A stretch of DNA of 64,000 nt from an uncultured Fusobacteriaceae bacterium (GTDB lineage Bacteria > Fusobacteriota > Fusobacteriia > Fusobacteriales > Fusobacteriaceae): assembly GCA_947038515.1 (NCBI GenBank), contig CAMQWJ010000001.1, positions 141,580 to 205,579 of the forward strand, in the 5' to 3' direction. A program made the translations under genes and the position numbers. Positions 44,393 to 52,620 of this stretch are shown in pieces. Each line of letters starts with the position of its first letter. Positions within the stretch are counted from its first letter, which is position 1. A model generated the notes under the pieces. That model did not search any database. It saw nothing but the letters and a program-made list of their open reading frames with translations, and was not told the origin of the DNA.

Positions 44393-45742
44393 ATGTTGTC
44401 TAATCCAATAATTATATCTGTTACAATCATGATTATTCTTTGTTTACTTAAGCTAAATGTTATATTTGCAATTTTAATCTCTGCTTTAATTGCAGGTTTT
44501 ACTTCTGGAATGGGACTTTCTGAAACTATGACCATTTTAATAGATGGAATGGGAGGGAACTCAGCAACTGCTCTAAGTTATATCTTACTTGGTACTCTAG
44601 CAGTCGCCATAAACAATACAGGAGTCGCTGGAATTATTGCTAAAAAAATTTCAAAAATTGTTAGTGGTAAAAAGTGGATTCTTCTTTCTCTCATTGCAAC
44701 TATCACATGTTTTTCTCAAAATTTAATTCCAGTCCATATTGCTTTTATCCCTATCTTAATTCCTCCACTTTTAAGACTTATGGATGAACTAAAATTAGAT
44801 AGAAGAGCTATGGCTTGTAGTTTGACTTTTGGACTTAAAATGCCATATATCGCTATTCCAGTAGGATTTGGACTAGTTTTTCATACAATTATTAAGGATC
44901 AACTAAAAATAAATGGACTTGATATTGACTCTTCTCTAATTTGGAAATCTACTTGGATTTTAGCTCTTGCCATGATTATAGGATTAGGAGTAGCCATTTT
45001 TATTAGCTATAACAAAAATAGAAACTACAAAGAACTTCCTCTTGTTGGAGGACAAAGTATAACTAGTGAAAAAATGGAACTTAAACACTGGCTAACTTTG
45101 GTTGCTGCTATAGTAGCCTTTGTTGTTCAAATAAAAACTTCATCTTTACCTTTAGGAGCTATTGCCGCCCTTACTTTCATGTTACTTACAAAAGTTATCA
45201 AATGGAATGCCTTAGACTCTCTTCTTTCTGGTGGTTTAGAGATTATGGCATTAATAGCATTCATTATGCTTGTAGCAGCTGGATACGGAGCTGTTCTCAG
45301 AGCTACTGGTGGAATTGAAACATTAGTTGAAAGTGTTGTAAGTGTTGTTAATGGTAGCAAATTACTAGGTGTTTTCCTAATGCTCCTAATTGGATTGTTT
45401 ATTACTATGGGAATAGGAACTTCTTTTGGTACAATCCCTATTCTTGCAACAATTTATGTTCCTCTTGCTTTAAAATTAGGAATTTCATCTTCTGGAATTA
45501 TCGTTCTTTTAGCTGCCGCTGCAGCTCTAGGTGATGCTGGTTCTCCTGCATCAGACTCAACACTTGGACCAACTTCAGGTCTTAATGCAGATGGACAGCA
45601 TGATCATATTAGAGATACTTGTATTCCAACTTTCTTGCATTTCAATATTCCTCTTTTAATCGCTGGACTTATTGGAACAATTTTCAATATTCCTCTTATA
45701 ACAGCTGGAATTATTGAAACAATATTCTATAAGTTCTTCTAA
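44393..45742 (+). CDS. Na+/H+ antiporter family protein (NhaC-like, YuiF type)
   Basis: 449 aa, about 11 membrane helices. The N-terminal domain (LKLNVIFAILISALIAGFTSG, GTLAVAINNTGVAGIIAKKI) and the C-terminal GTSFGTIPILATIYVPLAL plus GDAGSPASDSTLGPTSGLNADGQHDHI match the Na_H_antiport_2/NhaC family; the conserved GDAGSPASD loop probably lies in the transport path. ATG 44393 is preferred over ATG 44387 because AAGGAGG is 7 nt before the former and almost touches the latter. Members have been assigned to Na+/H+ exchange, but some may carry amino acids. Confidence 0.85.
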   Translation: MLSNPIIISVTIMIILCLLKLNVIFAILISALIAGFTSGMGLSETMTILIDGMGGNSATALSYILLGTLAVAINNTGVAGIIAKKISKIVSGKKWILLSLIATITCFSQNLIPVHIAFIPILIPPLLRLMDELKLDRRAMACSLTFGLKMPYIAIPVGFGLVFHTIIKDQLKINGLDIDSSLIWKSTWILALAMIIGLGVAIFISYNKNRNYKELPLVGGQSITSEKMELKHWLTLVAAIVAFVVQIKTSSLPLGAIAALTFMLLTKVIKWNALDSLLSGGLEIMALIAFIMLVAAGYGAVLRATGGIETLVESVVSVVNGSKLLGVFLMLLIGLFITMGIGTSFGTIPILATIYVPLALKLGISSSGIIVLLAAAAALGDAGSPASDSTLGPTSGLNADGQHDHIRDTCIPTFLHFNIPLLIAGLIGTIFNIPLITAGIIETIFYKFF

Positions 45743-45744
45743 TA

Positions 45745-45790
45745 AAAAAAGGGTATTTACTATAGTTCACAATAGTAAATACCCTTTTTT
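45745..45790. terminator. Bidirectional terminator
   Basis: A 19-bp perfect stem (45745-45763 and 45772-45790) with A and T tracts at its ends separates the convergent antiporter and UDG-like genes. Confidence 0.88.
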
Positions 45791-45792
45791 AT

Positions 45793-46365
45793 TTAATTCT
45801 GTTCTATATATGTTTTGATAACCTTTAAATCATTCCAAAATTCTACAGCAACAGGAGAATTTTTTCCAGAGCTTTCTCTTGATTTTTTTGCAAAATTAGG
45901 ATCATAGGTTATTAGCACCTTTGTATTCCCTATCCACTTAAGAACCTTTCCTTTCTCTTTTAAAAATTCCACTTCTCTCCCCAATAATAAAGAAGCGGTA
46001 ATTGCTCCTAAAGCAACTACTATTTTAGGATTAATTAATGCTATTTGCATTTCTAATAATTCTTTTAATATTTTTTGATCGTTTTCAAAATATTCTTTAT
46101 ACTTCAAAGATGTTTTTGTTAATGTAGTTATATAATAATCTTCAGGTAGCATTTCTACTATATCACAAAGTTTAAACAGAAATTCTCCACTGGAGTCTGC
46201 CTTCACTCGAAGTTCTTCATCTATATAAAGGTCAGAATCATCTCCTATAAAAAGAATATCTGCTTTTTTATTTCCACTTCCAATCAAAATATTTTTATTC
46301 TTATTATTAGACTCCATTGAACCTAGTTCAAATATCAATTCTTCCCATAATTCTTTTATTTCCAT
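45793..46365 (-). CDS. Uracil-DNA glycosylase superfamily protein, degenerate (family 4-like without cluster cysteines)
   Basis: 190 aa. The layout of family 4 uracil-DNA glycosylases is visible: KADILFIGDD in place of the GEAPG motif, SSGEFLFKLCDIV, YYITTLTKTSLKYK where CPPxNR would be, LINPKIVVALGAITASLLLG (usually well conserved) and a last VLITYDPNFAKK where HPS would be. The four cysteines that hold the iron-sulfur cluster in family 4 are absent; only one Cys is present. The catalytic and uracil-binding motifs are altered, so real glycosylase activity is doubtful. AAAGGAG precedes the ATG; it follows yycJ by 18 bp. Confidence 0.7.
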   Translation of the reverse strand: MEIKELWEELIFELGSMESNNKNKNILIGSGNKKADILFIGDDSDLYIDEELRVKADSSGEFLFKLCDIVEMLPEDYYITTLTKTSLKYKEYFENDQKILKELLEMQIALINPKIVVALGAITASLLLGREVEFLKEKGKVLKWIGNTKVLITYDPNFAKKSRESSGKNSPVAVEFWNDLKVIKTYIEQN

Positions 46366-46383
46366 TGATAAGCTCCTTTAATT

Positions 46384-47157
46384 TTAAATTTTATAAAGAG
46401 GTGTTACTTTATCTTGAGTAGCAATCTCTACATGAAGCTCAATTTCATTACGCTTTAATTCTTCAGTTATTGAATTCATTACAAGAGAATAATCATTGCT
46501 ATCTTTACTTACATGTGCCAAATAAACTTTTTTTAATTTTTTTGAATAAACTTCACAAATAAATTTTCCTGCTGATCCATTAGAAAGATGTCCGTTTCTT
46601 CCTTTTACTCTCTCCTTCAAATCCCAAGGATATGAGCAGTTCATCAACATCTGATAATCATAATTGCTTTCTATTACCATTATATCCACTTCTTTAAATT
46701 TTTCTTTTACAGTATTATCCACATATCCAATATCAGTAGACACAGCTATTTTTTTTCCATAACTATTTATTAGTAAGAATCCTAAAGTCCTTTCTGCGTC
46801 ATGCATCACATCAAATGGTTCTATATTTAGTTTTTTTATTTTAAAATTTCCCGATATAAAATTAAGATTTTCAGGTTCAATTTTACCTAATTTCATTTCC
46901 ACTTTTTTATAGCTTTCACGAGTTATAAAAATTGGTATCCCATACTTTCTTGAAATAATTCCCGCTCCAATTATATGGTCACCATGTTCATGAGTTATCA
47001 AAATACCATCTATATCTCCTAATTTCTCATCAATTTCTTTAAGTTTTTCTTCTGTTTTTTTACAACTAAAACCAGCATCAATTAATAATTTTACTGTATC
47101 ACTTTCAATAAATATACTATTTCCTAAACTACCACTTCCTAATATTGATATCTTCAT
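46384..47157 (-). CDS. MBL-fold hydrolase of the YycJ/WalJ type
   Basis: 257 aa. MKISILGSGSLGNSIFIES, LITHEHGDHIIGA (HxHxDH), MHDAERTLGF, VSTDIGYV, NGHLSNG and VYLAHVSKDSND give the complete set of metal ligands seen in YycJ/WalJ, probable 5'-to-3' DNA exonucleases linked to mismatch repair or cell-wall homeostasis. No signal peptide. AAGAGGGG precedes the ATG. In Gram-positives the gene follows walRK; no two-component genes are found here. Confidence 0.88.
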   Translation of the reverse strand: MKISILGSGSLGNSIFIESDTVKLLIDAGFSCKKTEEKLKEIDEKLGDIDGILITHEHGDHIIGAGIISRKYGIPIFITRESYKKVEMKLGKIEPENLNFISGNFKIKKLNIEPFDVMHDAERTLGFLLINSYGKKIAVSTDIGYVDNTVKEKFKEVDIMVIESNYDYQMLMNCSYPWDLKERVKGRNGHLSNGSAGKFICEVYSKKLKKVYLAHVSKDSNDYSLVMNSITEELKRNEIELHVEIATQDKVTPLYKI

Positions 47158-47293
47158 TTTCCCCTCTTAAAAAACTTTCTTTCCTAATTATATACCCTCA
47201 TTAATAAAAATTCAAGTTTTTAAATTTTTATTGAATTATTTAAACTCTTCCTGTATAATAAAGAGACATTTTAAAAAATAAAAGGAGTTAATT

Positions 47294-48139
47294 ATGAAAG
47301 TGTTCTTTTTATCTTGTTTTCTATTCACACTTATGGGATGCTCCGATACTCCCGTATTAATTAAGATCGATAATACAACATATCAATCCAAAGGGAAAAA
47401 TCAAAGAATAAATTTTATTATTCTTCATTATACTGCTGTTAATGATGCTGTATCTATCCGTGGACTCACTAATACAAATGTTAGTTCTCACTATCTTGTC
47501 ACCACAGATGCTGACGAACCTATTTATTCATTAGTTCCAGATATTGAAAGAGCTTGGCATGCTGGTGTAAGTAATTTTAAAAATTATTCTAATCTTAATA
47601 ATAACTCTATTGGAATTGAAATAGTCAATTTAGGCTACGATACTTCCAAAAAATATGGTATAAAACATGGGGACCCAAATAATCTTAGACCAAAAGATTT
47701 TTTCTACCCTTATACAAGAAAACAAATTGAAAAAATTGCTTTTCTTGTAAAAGAACTCAAAAATAAGTACAATATTAAAGATAATTTTATTCTAGGACAT
47801 TCTGACATAGCACCTCTACGAAAACAGGATCCTGGACCACTTTTTCCTTGGAAAGATTTATATGAACAACACTCTATTGGTGCTTGGTATGAAGAAAGCG
47901 ATAAAGATTTTTTCTTTGATCAAAAATTATTTTTAGATGAAAACAGAGAAAACATAATATTGGAATTTAAGAAATATGGCTATTTTTTAAACTCCGATAT
48001 CTCAGAATTGGATTTTTCAAAAGTAATTTATGCATTTCAATGTCACTTTAGACCAGAAAAAGTAGATGGTATTCTGGACCTTGAAACTTATGCAATTCTT
48101 CGAGCTTTAAATAAAAAATATTCTACTTCTAAGGAATAA
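47294..48139 (+). CDS. Lipoprotein N-acetylmuramoyl-L-alanine amidase (AmiD-like)
   Basis: 281 aa. The signal MKVFFLSCFLFTLMGCSD has a lipobox (LMGC, Cys16), so the enzyme is likely anchored to the outer or inner membrane. The Amidase_2 domain carries the zinc ligands in FIILHYTAVND (His45), the ERAWHAG segment and GHSDIAPLRKQDPGPLFPW, with IGIEIVN conserved. A C-terminal helical region with FQCHFRPEKVDGILDLETYAIL is a peptidoglycan-binding PG_binding_1-like domain. It cleaves the amide bond between MurNAc and the stem peptide, for recycling or remodelling. AAAGGAG precedes the ATG. Confidence 0.92.
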   Translation: MKVFFLSCFLFTLMGCSDTPVLIKIDNTTYQSKGKNQRINFIILHYTAVNDAVSIRGLTNTNVSSHYLVTTDADEPIYSLVPDIERAWHAGVSNFKNYSNLNNNSIGIEIVNLGYDTSKKYGIKHGDPNNLRPKDFFYPYTRKQIEKIAFLVKELKNKYNIKDNFILGHSDIAPLRKQDPGPLFPWKDLYEQHSIGAWYEESDKDFFFDQKLFLDENRENIILEFKKYGYFLNSDISELDFSKVIYAFQCHFRPEKVDGILDLETYAILRALNKKYSTSKE

Positions 48140-48142
48140 ACT

Positions 48143-48292
48143 ATGCAAAATAAAAATAGTAAAAGATTCGATCTTGTTAATGCTCTCTCTAAATTTTTTC
48201 TTTTTCCTCTTTTTATTTTTGGAATTATAATGAAATTTTATGATAAAATACATCTCTCAATAAATAAATTTCTAACAAAAAAAGACAGTTAA
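48143..48292 (+). CDS. Small membrane protein downstream of the amidase
   Basis: 49 aa: one hydrophobic helix (ALSKFFLFPLFIFGIIM, residues ~15-31) flanked by basic residues. AAGGA is 7 nt before the ATG, and the start comes 3 bp after the amidase stop, so it would be translated from the same mRNA. Its stop codon lies at the centre of the terminator palindrome at 48273-48308. Family not recognised; codon use is ordinary for the region. It may be a short accessory protein of the amidase or a fortuitous frame. Confidence 0.45.
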   Translation: MQNKNSKRFDLVNALSKFFLFPLFIFGIIMKFYDKIHLSINKFLTKKDS

Positions 48293-48308
48293 CTGTCTTT
48301 TTTTGTTA
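48273..48308. terminator. Bidirectional terminator, 36-bp perfect palindrome
   Basis: TAACAAAAAAAGACAGTT and its exact complement AACTGTCTTTTTTTGTTA adjoin with no spacer between the convergent amidase and rnmV genes; A and T tracts provide termination in both directions. Confidence 0.85.
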
Positions 48309-48323
48309 GAAGAAAGTAAAATA

Positions 48324-48869
48324 TTATTTTTTTATTACATTTATAAAAAATTCTTCTCTAGTAATTCCATATCTATTTAGTTTTGACAATAATTGTTTTC
48401 CATTAGAGTAACCTATATGAAGTTTTTTACCTAACTCCTCTCTTTTATTCTTAGAATCCTCTCTTCCTACAAGTCCATTTTCTATTAAATCATTCATAAA
48501 AAAAATTGGCTCTAATTTATCTACATAATCAACTTTAGCAGCTTCTAAGGCTTGAATAATTGAAATTGGTGTGGCATTTTCAACTCCAATATTATCTCCT
48601 TTAGTTCCTTCTTCTTGAGTTATATAAGCATTTTTACTATTCGGATATCTTAAGTTAATTGCTCGTCTTATTTGCTCACCAGCATGATCAGGATCTGTAA
48701 AAATAATAAGTCCTTTATTTTCATACGCTTTTTCCAATTTATCCAAATTTGATCCTCTTCTAACTGCAAAACCATGAACAGCAACAATTTCAGCATCAAC
48801 AGCATGCTTTATAGCTGAGATATCATCTCTCCCCTCAACAACTACTACTTCTTTTATTATTTTTTTCAA
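48324..48869 (-). CDS. rnmV: Ribonuclease M5
   Basis: 181 aa TOPRIM-domain protein, with VVVVEGRDDISAIKHAVD, FTDPDHAGEQIRRAI and GVENATPISIIQALEAA as expected. It processes 5S rRNA precursors with ribosomal protein L18. The start is TTG 48869, 6 nt after AGGAG; no ATG is available in this frame nearby. rnmV is often near ksgA, which is not here. The gene is followed by a terminator and preceded by the esterase gene. Confidence 0.93.
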   Translation of the reverse strand: MKKIIKEVVVVEGRDDISAIKHAVDAEIVAVHGFAVRRGSNLDKLEKAYENKGLIIFTDPDHAGEQIRRAINLRYPNSKNAYITQEEGTKGDNIGVENATPISIIQALEAAKVDYVDKLEPIFFMNDLIENGLVGREDSKNKREELGKKLHIGYSNGKQLLSKLNRYGITREEFFINVIKK

Positions 48870-48886
48870 ATTTATCTCCTATGACT

Positions 48887-49906
48887 CTATTTAGTATTTT
48901 CATAAAAATATTTCAAAAAATTCCCTAAATCTTTGGACACATAATCCCATGTGTGAGTTTGATTTTTATATAGGTATGCTTTAAATTTATATTTATATTT
49001 TTTCATTCTTCCAACAATATCTATCCACTGTTGCAACATTAGATACGGTTCTTTATCTTCTGTTCCAACACTAGCATAGAATTTTATATTTTTATATTTT
49101 TCATATTTTAATTTTTTAAATATGCTATAAACATCTTCTTTTAATATTTTTCTTCCTTTTGAACTAAATACCCTTACAAAATGTTTTTTTTCAAATTTTT
49201 CAAACAATATTTTAGGAATATATATATATTTAAAAAATCTTAAAACTCTTTTATTACTAATCATTCTAATTAGACTTACAGCCCCTGAAATACTTCCCAC
49301 AACATCAAACATACCAACACTTCTTATCCCTAATTTAAAAGCTCCATAGCCGCCCATGGAAAAGCCTACAATCCCAAATTTCGCATTGGGAAACTCTTTT
49401 TTTATCTGTGGTAAAAGTTCTTTTATAAAATAATCTTCATATTTAAAATCTCTTTCATGATAAAAATTAGTATACCAACTTTCACCATTGTATCCTGATT
49501 CTGGAAGAATAAATGCCATTTCTTCTATACTATTTTTTTTTAAAAGATAATGATAATTTTCTACTAATTTACCTTTTGTTCTCCAATCATCTTTACTGTC
49601 TCTTATCCCATGCAGAAGTATTAATACCCTTTTAATATCTATTTTTTCTGTATTTATTGGTAAAATTTCATCGTATTCATTTTTTTCTTTTGTACTCTTA
49701 CTTTCAATTTCTTTAGAAATAACCACTGTTTTATTTAGATTTAAACAATCAAAAATTAAATTCTTACTCATGTCAGGAATATATGTAACTTCTGGAAATT
49801 TTTTTATTTTCTCTAGCTTTTTATTTAAGTCTTCTTTTTTAATCCAACTAAGGAAAATTAGAAAAAGTATTACTATAATAATTATTAATCCTATGCTCAT
49901 TCTCAT
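48887..49906 (-). CDS. Membrane-anchored alpha/beta-hydrolase, esterase D/PF00756 type
   Basis: 339 aa. One N-terminal membrane helix (IGLIIIIVILFLIFLSWI) anchors the protein. The esterase domain shows VLILLHGIRDSKDDW, MAFILPESGYNGESWYTNF and the nucleophile elbow GFSMGGYGAFK (Ser of GFSMGG), with a C-terminal His in NQTHTWDYV. This matches putative esterases related to S-formylglutathione hydrolase and mycolyl-transferase-like proteins. The substrate is unknown; its location suggests action outside the cytoplasm. GGAGGAG precedes the ATG. Confidence 0.85.
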   Translation of the reverse strand: MRMSIGLIIIIVILFLIFLSWIKKEDLNKKLEKIKKFPEVTYIPDMSKNLIFDCLNLNKTVVISKEIESKSTKEKNEYDEILPINTEKIDIKRVLILLHGIRDSKDDWRTKGKLVENYHYLLKKNSIEEMAFILPESGYNGESWYTNFYHERDFKYEDYFIKELLPQIKKEFPNAKFGIVGFSMGGYGAFKLGIRSVGMFDVVGSISGAVSLIRMISNKRVLRFFKYIYIPKILFEKFEKKHFVRVFSSKGRKILKEDVYSIFKKLKYEKYKNIKFYASVGTEDKEPYLMLQQWIDIVGRMKKYKYKFKAYLYKNQTHTWDYVSKDLGNFLKYFYENTK

Positions 49907-49935
49907 TCTAATTCTCCTCCGTCTTATATTTCATA

Positions 49936-51327
49936 TTAAAAATCGGCGTTTCTTGGTGTTCTAGGAAACGGAATTACATCACGAATATTCGTCATTCCTG
50001 TTATATACATTAAAATTCTTTCAAACCCTAACCCAAACCCTGAATGTGGAAAACTTCCAAATCTTCTTAAATCAAGATAAAATTCATAATCTTCAGCTTT
50101 TAGCTTCATCTCTTCCATTCTAGTCTCTAATAATTCCAATGAATCTTCTCTCTGAGAACCTCCTATTATCTCTCCTATTCCTGGAGCTAATAAGTCCATT
50201 GCTCTAACAGTTTTACCATCTGGATTCATTTTCATATAAAATGCTTTTATATCCTTTGGATAGTCTGTTAAAAACACTGGTTTTTTAAAATGTTCTTCTG
50301 CTAGATATCTTTCATGTTCACTTTGTAGGTCTATTCCCCAAGAAATTGGAAACTCAAATTTTTTGTCTGTTTTCAATAGAATATCTATAGCTTCAGTATA
50401 AGTTATTCTTCCAAATTCATTGTCCAATATATTATTCAATTTATCTAACAATCCTTTTTCAATGAACTGATTAAAAAACTCTATTTCTTCTGGACATTTC
50501 TCCATTACATCTTTGATTATATATTTTACCATAGATTCAGCCAATTCCATATCGGCTGCTAAATCACCAAAAGCAATTTCAGGCTCTATCATCCAAAATT
50601 CAGAAGCATGTCTCGATGTGTTAGATTTTTCTGCACGGAATGTTGGTCCAAAAGTATATACATTTCTAAATGCTGCACAATAAGTTTCTACATTTAATTG
50701 TCCACTTACTGTTAAATTTGTCTCTTTTCCAAAAAAATCTTTATTACAATCTAATCCACCCTCTTTATTCTTTGGTAGGTTGTTTAAATCTAGAGTAGTT
50801 ACTCTAAACATTTCTCCAGCCCCTTCTGCATCTGCTCCTGTTATTATTGGAGTATGTACATATACAAATTCATTTTCTTGAAAAAACTTATGTATAGAAT
50901 ATGCTAAAACTGACCTTACTCTAAATACTGCTGAAAATGTATTAGTTCTTGGTCGTAAGTGAGCAATTGTTCTAAGATATTCAAAAGTATGTCTTTTATT
51001 TTGTAATGGATAGTCTAAATGAGCTTTCTGAATAACCTCAACTTTAGATCCTTTTATTTCAAATTTTTGACCACCACCTTCAGATAAAACAACTGTTCCA
51101 ACAGCTCTTATTGTTGAAGATATCGATAGATGAGTTAACTCCTCAAAATTTTCCAATTTTTCTTCTAAAACAATTTGTACCCCATTAAAGAAAGACCCAT
51201 CATTTAATTCTATAAATGCAAATTTCTTCTGATCTCTTATTTTTTTTACCCAACCTAATATTTCTACCTCTTCTCCTATAAAAGATTCATAATTTCTATA
51301 TAGCTCTTTTACTGTAGTTTTTTTCAT
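49936..51327 (-). CDS. asnS: Asparaginyl-tRNA synthetase
   Basis: 463 aa class IIb synthetase. The OB-fold anticodon-binding domain ([21 protein letters not shown]) is followed by catalytic motif 2 ([26 protein letters not shown]) and motif 3 ([15 protein letters not shown]). Ending [15 protein letters not shown] is diagnostic for AsnS. GGGGAGG precedes the ATG. With AsnS present, Asn-tRNA can be made directly, leaving GatCAB mainly for Gln-tRNA. It is co-directional with DUF896 upstream. Confidence 0.97.
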   Translation of the reverse strand: MKKTTVKELYRNYESFIGEEVEILGWVKKIRDQKKFAFIELNDGSFFNGVQIVLEEKLENFEELTHLSISSTIRAVGTVVLSEGGGQKFEIKGSKVEVIQKAHLDYPLQNKRHTFEYLRTIAHLRPRTNTFSAVFRVRSVLAYSIHKFFQENEFVYVHTPIITGADAEGAGEMFRVTTLDLNNLPKNKEGGLDCNKDFFGKETNLTVSGQLNVETYCAAFRNVYTFGPTFRAEKSNTSRHASEFWMIEPEIAFGDLAADMELAESMVKYIIKDVMEKCPEEIEFFNQFIEKGLLDKLNNILDNEFGRITYTEAIDILLKTDKKFEFPISWGIDLQSEHERYLAEEHFKKPVFLTDYPKDIKAFYMKMNPDGKTVRAMDLLAPGIGEIIGGSQREDSLELLETRMEEMKLKAEDYEFYLDLRRFGSFPHSGFGLGFERILMYITGMTNIRDVIPFPRTPRNADF

Positions 51328-51374
51328 TTTTATCCTCCCCTATTTTTTATTTTCTAGTTTTTTATAATATCACT

Positions 51375-51593
51375 CTAATTTTTAAATTTATTAAAATTAT
51401 TTTTTTCTATTTCATTGTCGTTAGAATCCACAATTTTAACATTATCTAGATGTCCCCTGACTTGTGCTTTAAATTTTTCTAAATATAACTCTCTATACTT
51501 GGCTCTTTCATTACTTTCTTCTGCTGTTAACTCTCTTTCTTTAATAAGCTTAGAGTAATAATTCACTTTTTCTATTATATCTTTCATTTCCAT
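51375..51593 (-). CDS. DUF896 (YnzC) family protein
   Basis: 72 aa. IIEKVNYYSKLIKERELTAEESNERAKYREYL-like order (seen as TAEESNERAKYRELYLEKF) and FKAQVRGHLDNVKIVDS are the signature of this small helical-hairpin family. In Bacillus a member (YneA operon) is SOS-linked, but no function is firmly known. AGGGAG precedes the ATG. The 51594-51776 gap holds nothing recognisable. Confidence 0.88.
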   Translation of the reverse strand: MEMKDIIEKVNYYSKLIKERELTAEESNERAKYRELYLEKFKAQVRGHLDNVKIVDSNDNEIEKNNFNKFKN

Positions 51594-51776
51594 TTTAGCT
51601 CCCTAATTTCCTTATTTATTTCAAGTATTATACTCCTTATTTCCTTACTTGTCAAAGTATTTACTCCTCTTTAAAGTAGGCCCCCAGCTAATAGTAATGC
51701 TTATTTTTTTATCTCTAAGGAAATCACTCTTAAAGAAATTTTATCTCATTTAATCTACCTACAAATTTTTCTATTT

Positions 51777-52367
51777 TTATTTGATTTCTTCAGTTTCAAA
51801 AACATAGCTTCCATCTTCTACTAGCTCTAATTCTCCTGTTTTTGGATCTATTATTAGACCATGAACAGCAACTTTACTTGGTAATAAAGGGTGCTCTCTA
51901 ACAATGGAAATACTTTTTTTTAAGGATTCTTCTACACAAGAAAAACCGTGCAACCATTTTTCTACATCGATCCCTGAACTACGAAGAATTTTTATTGTTT
52001 CTTTAGCTATACCTTTTTTAATCATTTTTCCTATTATATCTGCTGTATCTAGATTACACATTCCACATTCTTTATGGGCAACAATATATACTTCATTTAC
52101 ATCAAATTCATAAATTGAAACTAAGATACTTCTCATTGCACTTCCAAAAGGATGCACTATGACACCACCAGCATTTTTTATAATTTTAGCATCTCCATTT
52201 TTTATAGACATGGCTTGGGGTAGTAATTCAGTTAGTCTTGTATCCATACAAGAAACTATAACCATTTTTCTTTCTGGTTGTTTTGTTGTAACAAATTTTT
52301 TATACTCTTTATTCTTTAAAAAATCTTGATTAAAATTTAATATATTTTTTAAGTTACTATTCAACAT
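51777..52367 (-). CDS. Beta-class carbonic anhydrase
   Basis: 196 aa. Zinc ligands are visible: Cys40 with Asp42 and Arg44 (VSCMDTRL), then His98 and Cys101 (IVAHKECGMC). KNAGGVIVHPFGSAMRSI is conserved in the small prokaryotic beta-carbonic anhydrases (YtiB/Rv1284-like). It interconverts CO2 and bicarbonate in the cytoplasm, feeding carboxylation reactions. The ribosome binding site (AAGGAAG) lies rather far, 13 nt, from the ATG. Single gene, divergent from the TPR protein; 52368-52550 shows only AT-rich DNA. Confidence 0.93.
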   Translation of the reverse strand: MLNSNLKNILNFNQDFLKNKEYKKFVTTKQPERKMVIVSCMDTRLTELLPQAMSIKNGDAKIIKNAGGVIVHPFGSAMRSILVSIYEFDVNEVYIVAHKECGMCNLDTADIIGKMIKKGIAKETIKILRSSGIDVEKWLHGFSCVEESLKKSISIVREHPLLPSKVAVHGLIIDPKTGELELVEDGSYVFETEEIK

Positions 52368-52550
52368 TGTATTTTTAACACTTCCTTCTTTTAATTTTTT
52401 TTGGATCTCTTTTTTACTAGATTAATTATACCACATTTTTTTATATCTTATAATTTTTGTTATTTTTTATTCAGTTTTCATATTATATCTCTCCATTTAG
52501 ACTTCTTATTTATCATATTTGTTTTTAAATACATTTTTTTTAAATAAATT

Positions 52551-52579
52551 TTGAATAATTTCTATTTTTACTATATAAT
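52551..52579 (+). promoter_or_regulatory. Promoter of the TPR protein-recJ unit
   Basis: TTGAAT (52551-52556), 17-nt spacer, TATAAT (52574-52579), about 40 nt before the ATG at 52621. Confidence 0.6.
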
Positions 52580-52620
52580 CTATAATAATGACAAAAATTT
52601 TTCCTTTAAAGGAGTTTTCA

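Noticed and set aside
51328..51374. T-box leader before asnS
   Set aside because: The gap is too short for a T-box and lacks its conserved sequences.
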